A stretch of DNA of 57,667 nt. Origin: Fibrobacter succinogenes (lineage in GTDB: Bacteria > Fibrobacterota > Fibrobacteria > Fibrobacterales > Fibrobacteraceae). Under the pieces are notes generated by a model. That model ran no database searches. It worked only from the letters and a program-made list of their open reading frames with translations, and was not told the DNA's origin. Below, one piece after another: positions 33,616 through 41,902 of the stretch. Within the stretch, counting starts at the first letter, position 1. Each line of letters opens with the position of its first letter. The stretch covers positions 1 through 57,667 of the forward strand of contig NZ_CACZDK010000036.1 of NCBI RefSeq assembly GCF_902779965.1, in the 5' to 3' direction. Position numbers and translations under genes: made by a program.

Positions 33616-34677
33616 ATGCAGAGCAAGGGATTGCATTTTTCGTTTTTGGGCGTGTGCTTGGGCGTTGTGCTTGCGCTGGGCTCATCTCTGTCGTATGCCG
33701 CAAAAGTCATCCCGGTTTCGGAAGTTTCCGGCAAGACGCTTTTGAAGAAGATGCACAATAAGGAAGACGATGTGCGTGCTTTTTGCTCGGGTATGTACAA
33801 GTGCCTTGATATCAGGTACGAAGCTTGCTCTGAAAATGACATGAAGCCGTGGCCTAAAGTTAATTATGATGAAGAATTTTGTGCCCCCTATAAGGAAATT
33901 GTAAAGCGTGGTTTTTCGATAGACATCAACAAGCCCATGGTGGCCGATGTCTTTTTGCGCTTGGGGCGCCAGTATAGAGCCATTTATTCTAGCGAAGGAA
34001 CTCTCCCGCTCGAAGTCAACGAAATTACGTTCTTGTTCGACAACATGCCGTTTACGGCAGACTTGATTAACGCTTATCTGGAATCGGAATATACGCTTGA
34101 ATACAACAGTCACGACCGTCGCTATTTTTCGGGCGGTAATGGTCATGGACTTTCTGGTGATTTTTACTGGGCCTTGCAAGATAGCGCTGGTACAAAGTCG
34201 ATGTTGCGAAACATGTTTTTTGGCTATGGTTATGCACAAATTCTAAAATGGTCTCTCAAAGGAACCGCTGTTGCGTTCTTGGATATGGACTTGGTTGCTC
34301 CGCGGAAGCTTAAGTACAAGCTCACTGCTTTCGTGTTCCCCGCAAATTCCGTGTTGAATTCGATTATGCAGTTGCGTGTTTTCAAGAGTGTCGTAAACTC
34401 TAAAATTGACGATGTCGTAAACGATATCAAGAAAGCGTCGTCGATGTATTATGGCGGAAATCGCCGCCCGCTTACGACAAACGCCAAGATGCGGACTCCT
34501 GAAAACCAGCGCCATGTTGCTGAGTTTGATAAAGTTGTTGCTGGCGCCCCGTGGAAACTCGGGGATGCTATTCGCCTTGAACGTTCCCTGATGGAGTTGA
34601 GCAAGCCTAAGCCCATGCCTGCTAAGCCTGCGGAACCGACTGAGCCTACAGATAAAATTACTATTAAAAAGGATTAA
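33616..34677 (+). CDS. Secreted protein of unknown function
   Basis: This 353-residue protein has a signal peptide (about 1-28, ending LSYAAK), four Cys in the first third (AFCSGMYKC, EACSEND, EEFCAPY) that may form disulfides, and a Pro/Lys-rich C-terminal tail (KPKPMPAKPAEPTEPTDK). The middle has mixed strands and helices without a motif I recognise. GAGG precedes the ATG 33,616. It lies 21 nt after the M16-like gene and 2 nt before the methylase gene, so the three are probably co-transcribed. Confidence 0.75.
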   Translation: MQSKGLHFSFLGVCLGVVLALGSSLSYAAKVIPVSEVSGKTLLKKMHNKEDDVRAFCSGMYKCLDIRYEACSENDMKPWPKVNYDEEFCAPYKEIVKRGFSIDINKPMVADVFLRLGRQYRAIYSSEGTLPLEVNEITFLFDNMPFTADLINAYLESEYTLEYNSHDRRYFSGGNGHGLSGDFYWALQDSAGTKSMLRNMFFGYGYAQILKWSLKGTAVAFLDMDLVAPRKLKYKLTAFVFPANSVLNSIMQLRVFKSVVNSKIDDVVNDIKKASSMYYGGNRRPLTTNAKMRTPENQRHVAEFDKVVAGAPWKLGDAIRLERSLMELSKPKPMPAKPAEPTEPTDKITIKKD

Positions 34678-34679
34678 AA

Positions 34680-35336
34680 ATGAGTGAACCTAAGGATTTG
34701 CAAACATTGCTTGCACGCGTTACGGAACGTCGCCGTGAACTCTTGACTTCTGTTGTTAATCGTCGCACGCGTCATTTTTGCATGGTGCTTGAAGATTTAT
34801 TTGACCCGCATAATATTTCTGCGGTTATCCGTACGGCAGAAGTTTTTGGATTGCAGGATGTGCATATCATTGAAGAAGACAATGCTTACAGTGTGAACAA
34901 GTCCATCTTGAAAGGCTCCTATAAATGGATGAGCCTTTATCTGTACAAGAAGCGCATGCTCTGTATGGAAAAGCTCCGCGAAAAAGGTTACAAGATTGCT
35001 GTTGCAAGCACGAACACCACAAACTCCGTGCTCGATCTCGATTTGAGCCAACCGATGGCTTTTTACTTGGGTAGCGAATTTCACGGGAACCACCCGGATA
35101 CGCTTGCTCATGCCGATTACGAATTCAAACTCCCGCAGTACGGCATCACGGAATCCATGAACGTGTCTGTGGCTGGCGGCGTCTTGATGACTTACCTGGA
35201 TGTGTTCATGCAGAAAGAGGGCCGCGAAAAGTTCGCGCTGCCGCAGGCCGAAAGAGATGCTTTGCTGCTCGATTGGCTTGACCGTCATGTAAACGGAATT
35301 GAAACAAACAGCCCCATCGTGAGAATTGAAGGGTGA
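34680..35336 (+). CDS. trmH: TrmH/SpoU-family RNA 2'-O-methyltransferase
   Basis: This 218-residue protein has the three SPOUT motifs of TrmH-type enzymes: DPHNISAVIRTAEVFG (motif 1, with the catalytic Arg), FYLGSEFHGNH (motif 2) and ESMNVSVAGGVLMTYL (motif 3). TrmH methylates the ribose of G18 in tRNA using S-adenosylmethionine. The N-terminal extension RVTERRRELLTSVVNRRT fits TrmH better than the shorter TrmL. The exact target nucleotide is inferred from the family. Confidence 0.88.
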   Translation: MSEPKDLQTLLARVTERRRELLTSVVNRRTRHFCMVLEDLFDPHNISAVIRTAEVFGLQDVHIIEEDNAYSVNKSILKGSYKWMSLYLYKKRMLCMEKLREKGYKIAVASTNTTNSVLDLDLSQPMAFYLGSEFHGNHPDTLAHADYEFKLPQYGITESMNVSVAGGVLMTYLDVFMQKEGREKFALPQAERDALLLDWLDRHVNGIETNSPIVRIEG

Positions 35337-35616
35337 TTAGAACTTAGACAACTGCGTAAGGTGAGTGAAGCAGGATTGCTTGCAAGCCTATTTAACGCTA
35401 AAGCGTTGTCTCTTGAGCTCAGAAATAGTCAAATATTTTTTGACTGCTTCATTCGCTTTTCCCGAGCCTAGCGGTTGAGATTAGAGCGAAGCGATAATCT
35501 CACTTAGAACATCTTTCTTCTCTTTAAGCATTTCTAAGTTCTGCTGACTAGATTCTTCCCTTATTTTTGAACAAGCCTCCAATGCCAATCGCAAAATATG
35601 CTAGATTGTTTTTAGA
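35337..35616. other. Intergenic region with several hairpins
   Basis: AACGCT-AA-AGCGTT (35,393-35,406), AGTCAAA-TATTT-TTTGACT (around 35,424-35,442) and TGAGATTA...TAATCTCA (35,476-35,483 with 35,495-35,502) are visible. TTAGAACTTAGA at the left is also found near 23,265. No gene is seen. A -10-like TAGATT precedes the next start. Confidence 0.55.
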
Positions 35617-36537
35617 ATGAAAAAGAATACCGCTTTATATTTTTCTGTCGGACTTGTCGTTCTTCTAGCCATTTTCATCTTGATTTTTGGCATGATTTTC
35701 TTGAACGAGAAGGATCTGCGTGAGACTTTTGATGTGTACCATTTGCGCTTTACACAGGTGAGTACGCTAGTTTTGGATGACCCTGTTAAGATTAACGGTG
35801 TGAAGCTTGGTCGAGTGGAATCGATTGAACTTTCTGGGCATCGCGTGGTGGTGTCGGTTAGGCTCAAATCTAATGTGAAAATTCCGAAGGATTCCGAAGT
35901 CCGTGTGCAGAACATTGGCATTATGGGTGAACGTCAGATTGGCATGATTCTTGGCGATTCCGAAGAATATTTTGTACCGGGCGATACTATTAACGGTCAG
36001 TTCGACGCTGGCATTGCCGAAGCGCTTGGTCTTGCCGGCGAAGTTTGCGATTCTACGAAGGTTCTGCTTGAAGCGGTAAAGACGGCGTTGAATGGAACGA
36101 TTGCAAATCCGGAATTCCAGGACCGATTCAAGACGCTTCTCGTGAAAGCGGAAAAGCTTGAAGATCGCTTGATGTCGCTTGTGGTGACGACTGATCCGCA
36201 GCTCAAGAAGAGCCTTGCAAACCTCAATAAGGTTACGGTCAAGGTGAACGAGCTTGTCGATGGTGTAAAGGAACCGATCAACGGTCTCTTTGCCGGAACG
36301 GATAAGGTTATGGGTAACGCGAACCAGTTGATTTCGGAACTGGAAGGCGTGACAAAGCATTTGGATGGGCTGATTGCTAAGGTGCAGGCCAAGATGGATT
36401 CAAAGGACAATACCGTTGGTATCTTGCTTAACGATAGACAACTTCATGATGACCTCGTGAAAACGGTACACTCTGCTGACAGCCTGTTCAAGATCATCCT
36501 GCAGGATGGCCTTGATATTAATGTGGATTTCTTCTGA
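35617..36537 (+). CDS. MlaD/MCE-family lipid transport protein
   Basis: This 306-residue protein has one N-terminal membrane helix (about 8-30) and an MCE domain (about 38-117): VSTLVLDDPVKINGVKLGRV, then VRVQNIGIMGERQIGM. A long helical region follows. This is the MlaD-like layout of periplasmic substrate-binding subunits that move phospholipids between the membranes. Its usual ABC partners (MlaE, MlaF) are not adjacent. HPr follows 7 nt downstream. Confidence 0.88.
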   Translation: MKKNTALYFSVGLVVLLAIFILIFGMIFLNEKDLRETFDVYHLRFTQVSTLVLDDPVKINGVKLGRVESIELSGHRVVVSVRLKSNVKIPKDSEVRVQNIGIMGERQIGMILGDSEEYFVPGDTINGQFDAGIAEALGLAGEVCDSTKVLLEAVKTALNGTIANPEFQDRFKTLLVKAEKLEDRLMSLVVTTDPQLKKSLANLNKVTVKVNELVDGVKEPINGLFAGTDKVMGNANQLISELEGVTKHLDGLIAKVQAKMDSKDNTVGILLNDRQLHDDLVKTVHSADSLFKIILQDGLDINVDFF

Positions 36538-36544
36538 GGAATTG

Positions 36545-36817
36545 ATGATTACAAAGTTATTTACAGTTTCCAACAAATTGGGTATTCACGCTCGACCGGC
36601 CGGTATGATAGTTGATATCACGGGCCAGGCCAAAAGCGATGTGTCCATTATATTTGATGGATCAAAGGCCAATGCGAAGAGCATCCTTAACGTGATGATG
36701 CTTGCTATCCCAGCCGGTTCCGAAGTCAAGTTCGAAATCGATGGTGAGGATGAAGAGCTAGTTGTTCAGCAGTTGGAAAAGCTTTTTGATGACCACTTCA
36801 ACGAAGAACCCTGCTGA
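36545..36817 (+). CDS. ptsH: HPr-family phosphocarrier protein
   Basis: This 90-residue protein has the phosphorylation site GIHARPAG (His15) and a serine at position 46 (AKSILNV) in the place of the regulatory Ser46 of Gram-positive HPr. Length is typical, with a few extra C-terminal residues (FNEEPC). GAGG lies 8 nt before the start. The enzyme I gene begins inside its last codons (29-nt overlap). Confidence 0.93.
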   Translation: MITKLFTVSNKLGIHARPAGMIVDITGQAKSDVSIIFDGSKANAKSILNVMMLAIPAGSEVKFEIDGEDEELVVQQLEKLFDDHFNEEPC

Positions 36818-38627
36818 TTTTGTGGCGAAACCTGCTGAGAGTTCTTCTCGGAAATGTCCGAGAACTGAACTTGTCGGTGTGCCTTCGTCTCCGGGCTTTG
36901 CCATGGGGACGGTGTTCCCTGTTGCAAACCGCGAATTTTCTGTGGTCGATGAAACTCTTCCAGAAAGTCGCCTTGCTGCAGAAGAGCAAATGTTCTTGAA
37001 AGCCATCAGTAAGACTTCTAAAGAAATTGCTCAAATCAAAGAAATTTCAGAAACCAGAGTTGGTGTCAAGGACAGCCTGATTTTTGCAACTCACTTGATG
37101 ATCTTGCAAGATCCGGGACTCGTGAATGGAGTCCTCGACAAGATCAAGAAGAAGCACAAGAATGCAAAGTGGGCGGTACATGTTGTATTCAATGCCTACA
37201 TTGAAAAGTTCGAGAAGGTTGATTCTCCGGCCATGCGAGACAAGGCCGCTGATCTTAGGGACTTGTACAATCGCCTGATGTCTGCGATGGACGACTCCGG
37301 ACCGGTATTGGAGGATGTGGCTGACGAGGAAGGCATTGTTCTTGTAGCTCATGAATTTGTTCCAAGTTTCTTGATGACGCTCAAGCCGGGACAAGTGAAT
37401 GCAATCGTGATGGATACCGGTGGCCGTACGAGCCACGTGGCCATTTTGTCGAGAGCGTTACAAATCCCTGCAGTCTCGGGCCTTAGAAATGTGGCGGCCC
37501 TTGTCAAGAGCGGCGATACGATTATCGTTGATGGTGCTGATGGTAAGGTTATCATCAATCCGAACGAAGACGATATTCGTAAGTTCCACGAACGTCAGGA
37601 AATGTTCGAACGCCAGCGCCGTGAACTTTTTACGATGCGCCAGCTGGAGCCGATGACTCGCGATGGCAAGTACATTGTGCTGCATGCGAATATTGAAATC
37701 CCGACGGAAGCGGACAAAGTAACGGACTTCGGCGCAACGGGTATCGGCCTTTACCGTTCTGAATTTTTGTTCTTCAGAAAGGATACCCCGACCGAAGCCG
37801 AACAGGAAAGCGCTTACAGGCATATCCTTGAAAAGATGAATCCGTTCCCAGTCGTGATTCGTACGCTTGATGCGGGTGGCGATAAGCTTGTGTCGGGCGT
37901 TTCGGCGGTGAACGAATCGAACCCGTTTATGGGTTGGCGTTCTATCCGCGTGTGCCTAGACCGCGAAGATATTTTCATTACGCAGTTGCGTGCGCTGTTG
38001 CTTGCAAATACGACTGGCAATTTGCGTATTTTGCTCCCGATGATTTCGAGCATGACTGAACTCAGGCGTGCAAAGGCTTGCATTGCAAAAGCCCGCAAAC
38101 AGTTGGAAGACGAAGGCCATAAATTGCCGGTTGTGAAAATCGGCTCGATGATTGAAGTGCCAGCAGCCGTAATGATTGTGGATAAACTTGCTAAGGAAGT
38201 GGACTTCTTTAGCTTGGGTACAAACGACTTGATCCAATTTACGCTTGCTGTGGACCGTACGAACGAACTTATTACAGATATGTTCCAACCGCACCATCCT
38301 TCTGTGCTTAGCATGATTTACCAAACTGTGGTTGCGGCGCATCGTGAAGGTATTCCGGTTGCTGTTTGCGGTGAAATGTGTACGGACCCGATGAGCGTAT
38401 TGTTGTTGGTTGGACTTGGTGTTGATGAACTTTCGATGACTCCGTGGAGCGTGATGACCACGAAGAAAATTATCCGTTCTATCAACTTTGAAGATGTTCG
38501 TGATGCTGCATTGACTGTTTTGCAAATGGATGATGCCGAAAGTGTGAATGAGTTTTTGCATAAGAAGTATGCTCAAACTATTATGGAACTTGGTATATCT
38601 GGATTTGTGGGACAGGTTGAAAAATAA
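36789..38627 (+). CDS. ptsI: Phosphoenolpyruvate-protein phosphotransferase (PTS enzyme I)
   Basis: This 612-residue enzyme transfers phosphate from PEP to HPr. The phospho-histidine motif is GGRTSHVAILSR (His216). The PEP-binding barrel has GIGLYRSEFLFF, SLGTNDLIQFTLAVDR and CGEMCTDP (Cys531). It is about 27 residues longer at the N-terminus than the E. coli enzyme (His189, Cys502). ATG 36,789 is used as the start; a TTG further upstream is less likely. No enzyme II gene is in the window, so the pair may serve regulation rather than sugar import. That is inferred. Confidence 0.93.
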   Translation: MTTSTKNPADFVAKPAESSSRKCPRTELVGVPSSPGFAMGTVFPVANREFSVVDETLPESRLAAEEQMFLKAISKTSKEIAQIKEISETRVGVKDSLIFATHLMILQDPGLVNGVLDKIKKKHKNAKWAVHVVFNAYIEKFEKVDSPAMRDKAADLRDLYNRLMSAMDDSGPVLEDVADEEGIVLVAHEFVPSFLMTLKPGQVNAIVMDTGGRTSHVAILSRALQIPAVSGLRNVAALVKSGDTIIVDGADGKVIINPNEDDIRKFHERQEMFERQRRELFTMRQLEPMTRDGKYIVLHANIEIPTEADKVTDFGATGIGLYRSEFLFFRKDTPTEAEQESAYRHILEKMNPFPVVIRTLDAGGDKLVSGVSAVNESNPFMGWRSIRVCLDREDIFITQLRALLLANTTGNLRILLPMISSMTELRRAKACIAKARKQLEDEGHKLPVVKIGSMIEVPAAVMIVDKLAKEVDFFSLGTNDLIQFTLAVDRTNELITDMFQPHHPSVLSMIYQTVVAAHREGIPVAVCGEMCTDPMSVLLLVGLGVDELSMTPWSVMTTKKIIRSINFEDVRDAALTVLQMDDAESVNEFLHKKYAQTIMELGISGFVGQVEK

Positions 38628-38645
38628 AAAACAGTTGGTTTGTAA

Positions 38646-40925
38646 ATGAAATTATTTTATTCGTTGTTGTTTGCGTGCACTGCCGCCTTGTATGCACAGG
38701 CGGATGGATCGGCATATTCTTTGTATAAATCCCCGTTTTCGGATCAGGAAATGGTGGCTCCGGAACAGTTCCAGGATGCCGTTATCCGTGCGGCTCGTGC
38801 AAAGAAAACAATGAATGATATTTCCGTTTCGCAGAATCATCGTGATTTTGCTCGCGCGGCTTATTACTATTACAGTGGCCAGTGGGATAGCGCCTATGCA
38901 GCCTACAATTCTTTGCGTAAACGTGAACCGGAATTGTTGGGCTCTGTTGTGCTCCGTATGGCTAAGGCGAACTTTAAGCAGGAACAGTTCGCCAAAATGC
39001 GCGAAACGCTCCGCCTCGAAAAAAGCCTGGAAAATGATAGGGCTTGGCGCGAATCGGCAGACCGCATGAGAATCGAAGCTACGATGGCTGATTTTTCGCT
39101 GAATGATGTGGCTCGCGCAGATTCGTTGATGGTGTATTTGAACGGAAATCCTGATGGTGATGATGTCGATCCGCTGAAGTATCGCTACGCCCGCTATTTG
39201 GAAGATTCTTACCAGTTGAAACAAGCGAAGCGTATGTACATGAAGCTTTTGACGAGCCGTACAGCGTACAAGGATTCTGCTTATGCCTCGATCCGTCGCT
39301 TGAGAGAAGTGCTTGGTACTCCGGAATCGCTTGCAGAAAAGGTTGCCTATGCAAAGATGGCGTGCACCAAGGACGAAATGAAAAATTGCTTGGAGCTGCT
39401 TGATTCTATCCAGATTATGGATGCACAGCTGGTGCAAAAAAATCCGGCTTTGGCAGTGGTGCTCGATGATCCAGCCTATTCCCGCTTGAAAAAAAGCACG
39501 CTTGATTTGAATACTCGCATTGTGCTGTGGGAAAAACGTGCCGGTGCATTGCGCGCGTTGAACCGCAATGCTGATGCCATTGAACAGTTCCGTTACCTGA
39601 TTGAAAATGTGGAAGCGCGCCCGTCTTGGATTCAGGCGATTCTCAAGCTTTATCGCAAGGAAGCTGCGGGTCTTTTTGACGAAGAAATCCACACGTACGA
39701 TTCGCTTTTGCAGGATGTAAGCCAGTTCAGCAATGAAAATGCCAACAATCTTTGGTTGCGCGGTTTTGAATTTGAACAAAAGTTGATGTACGACAAGGCC
39801 ATTGACTGCTACAAGAAACTCATTCATAAACGTTTTAAGAGCAACTTAAAGCGCCAATGGGCGAGGTTCCGCATTGGTTATTGCTACTTCAAGCGCGGTA
39901 TGTGGGTTGAGGCGGCTGCTTATTTCCGCGATGCGACTAAGGATCCGTTCTTGTGGAGCGGAAGCGCTTCGCGAATGTTCCTTGGCGATTCGTACATGAA
40001 AATGGGCGAGGATTCTCTTGCTCGTGCAGCGTACCTCGATTGCATCAAGGATTTCCCGCTTTCGTATTATGCTCACCGCAGTCGCACGAAGCTCCTGGAT
40101 AATCGCTTGATGCCGGCAGACCAGATTCCTTACGCTCATGGCGTGCCGATGTCGCATGCGGCAACGCTTGACTGGATTCGCTCTGTGAACAAGCTCGGTA
40201 AGGCCGATGCCTCGTATAGCAAGGAACGCTTTGAAAAGATCAAGAAGCTGTTCTTGTACGGCTTTGAGGAAGAAGCTTTCAGGCTGTATGAAGAAGTCAA
40301 GAAGAAAAATTTCAAGCGCCTGGATTTCCTTTACGAATACGGAAAGCTGTTCTACGAAATGGGCGAAACTGCAGCCGGTTACAGGCTTGCACGCCAATTC
40401 CAAGCGAAGATGGATAGACGCTTGTTGATGACTCCGCCGATTGACGTGTTGCATTATTTGTTCCCGGTGCCATACGCAGATCCGGTCGTTTATCATTCGG
40501 GAAGCAGTATCGATCCGTTCTTTGTGTATAGCGTGATGCGCCAGGAATCTATTTTTGATTTTCAGATAACGTCTCCGGCGGGCGCTTGCGGCCTATTGCA
40601 GATTATGCCCGCGACAGGCAAGATGCTTGCCGACAAGGAAGAAATCAAGAATTTCAATCCGAAGCGTTTGTACAACGCTTACATGAATATTCGCTTGGGT
40701 ATCCGTTACTTGGTGGATCTTAAGGAAGAATACAAGAACGATTACATGTACGTGCTTTGCAACTACAATGCTGGGCCGAAACCGACGAAGCGCTGGCAGT
40801 CCGAAAGCGATGGCCTCCCGTGGGATTTGCGTGTCGAAGAAATCAGCTACTGGGAAACCCGCGATTACGTGAAACGCGTCATGGGAAACTATTGGATTTA
40901 TAAAGAGATTTATGGTGAAAAGTAG
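38646..40925 (+). CDS. Soluble-type lytic murein transglycosylase with helical repeats
   Basis: This 759-residue protein has a signal peptide (1-18), a long TPR-like helical region (about 40-600) and a C-terminal SLT domain: SVMRQESIFDFQITSPAGAC with catalytic Glu634, GLLQIMPATG, and VLCNYNAGPK. It resembles Slt70, which cleaves glycan strands to 1,6-anhydromuropeptides in the periplasm. It follows ptsI by 18 nt. Confidence 0.9.
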   Translation: MKLFYSLLFACTAALYAQADGSAYSLYKSPFSDQEMVAPEQFQDAVIRAARAKKTMNDISVSQNHRDFARAAYYYYSGQWDSAYAAYNSLRKREPELLGSVVLRMAKANFKQEQFAKMRETLRLEKSLENDRAWRESADRMRIEATMADFSLNDVARADSLMVYLNGNPDGDDVDPLKYRYARYLEDSYQLKQAKRMYMKLLTSRTAYKDSAYASIRRLREVLGTPESLAEKVAYAKMACTKDEMKNCLELLDSIQIMDAQLVQKNPALAVVLDDPAYSRLKKSTLDLNTRIVLWEKRAGALRALNRNADAIEQFRYLIENVEARPSWIQAILKLYRKEAAGLFDEEIHTYDSLLQDVSQFSNENANNLWLRGFEFEQKLMYDKAIDCYKKLIHKRFKSNLKRQWARFRIGYCYFKRGMWVEAAAYFRDATKDPFLWSGSASRMFLGDSYMKMGEDSLARAAYLDCIKDFPLSYYAHRSRTKLLDNRLMPADQIPYAHGVPMSHAATLDWIRSVNKLGKADASYSKERFEKIKKLFLYGFEEEAFRLYEEVKKKNFKRLDFLYEYGKLFYEMGETAAGYRLARQFQAKMDRRLLMTPPIDVLHYLFPVPYADPVVYHSGSSIDPFFVYSVMRQESIFDFQITSPAGACGLLQIMPATGKMLADKEEIKNFNPKRLYNAYMNIRLGIRYLVDLKEEYKNDYMYVLCNYNAGPKPTKRWQSESDGLPWDLRVEEISYWETRDYVKRVMGNYWIYKEIYGEK

Positions 40926-40972
40926 ACGAGAAATCGCTCATTTTCTCGTCTCTAGTTTTTCGTCTCTCGTCT
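40925..40972. terminator. GACGAGAAA hairpin
   Basis: GACGAGAAA (40,925-40,933) pairs with TTTCTCGTC (40,942-40,950), followed by TCTAGTTTTT and a second TCTCGTCT. It probably ends the transglycosylase transcript. Confidence 0.6.
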
Positions 40973-40976
40973 AACT

Positions 40977-41840
40977 ATGTTATTTCTGCTATTGACAATC
41001 GGTCCTGCGTTTTTGTTTGCTTGTGGAAACATCTTGGAAAAATCCGGGGTGTCCACTGTGGGCAAGCGTACTGGCGGAACGTCTAAGCCATGGGAATTTT
41101 TTAAGGGCATTATTACAAATAAGTATTGGTGGCTTGGAATTTGCTGTTCCGGGCTTGCAACGCTTGGCTATTACATTGCCATGGCGCAATATGATCTTTC
41201 GCAAGTGCAGCCGATGATGGTTTTGAATCCGGTGCTGACGGCGTTGATGGGCTTTTGCATTTTGAAGGAAGTCTTGACTAAGCGCATCGTGGTGGCGATT
41301 TGCTTTGTGGTGGCCGGGCTTTTGTATTCGGTGGAAAACTTGGGCGAATCGACGGCGGTGCAGAATATCGCGACGCTTTGGGCGTATGCGGGCGGACTTT
41401 GCTTTGCAACGCTAATTGCGCATCTTTGGGTAAAAGACCGCGAAATGGTAGATTCGCTCATCATGGGCGTAGGTTTTGGGCTTTCTGCGGCATTCTACAA
41501 GAGTCTGGCGATGGATTTTGACCTCGACCATATCGAGTTTTCGTCAGTGGCTAACTTGCTTATGGATTTTAGGACACTTGGCTATGTGGCGACTTATTGC
41601 ATTGCGTTTTTGTACTCGCAAGTGTCTTTTTCGCGTGGACGTGCACTGTTTATTATCCCGTTCAGTGCGGCTGTCGGTGCTGCGGTCCCGACCTTGGCTG
41701 GGGCGCTCGTATTCAACGAAGCTTTTCCGATGGGCAAGGTGATTTCGGTGACTTTAGTGTTGATTGGTGCTTGTCTTTTTATTGTTCGCAGACCGCGCCG
41801 AAAGAAAGCTAATAATTCGGAACTCGAAACAAGGAAGTAG
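40977..41840 (+). CDS. DMT-superfamily (EamA-like) membrane transporter
   Basis: This 287-residue protein has about nine or ten membrane helices arranged as two similar halves. The motif GYYIAMAQYDLSQVQPMMVL in the first half and SFSRGRALFIIPFSAAVG in the second are like those of drug/metabolite transporters. The C-terminal tail is basic (RRPRRKKANN). There is no clear ribosome binding site. The substrate is unknown. Confidence 0.8.
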   Translation: MLFLLLTIGPAFLFACGNILEKSGVSTVGKRTGGTSKPWEFFKGIITNKYWWLGICCSGLATLGYYIAMAQYDLSQVQPMMVLNPVLTALMGFCILKEVLTKRIVVAICFVVAGLLYSVENLGESTAVQNIATLWAYAGGLCFATLIAHLWVKDREMVDSLIMGVGFGLSAAFYKSLAMDFDLDHIEFSSVANLLMDFRTLGYVATYCIAFLYSQVSFSRGRALFIIPFSAAVGAAVPTLAGALVFNEAFPMGKVISVTLVLIGACLFIVRRPRRKKANNSELETRK

Positions 41841-41902
41841 TTTTTTTCTTATATTCCGAGTCTAGCATTCCGAATACCCGTTCATAATATATATTCCCAG
41901 TT

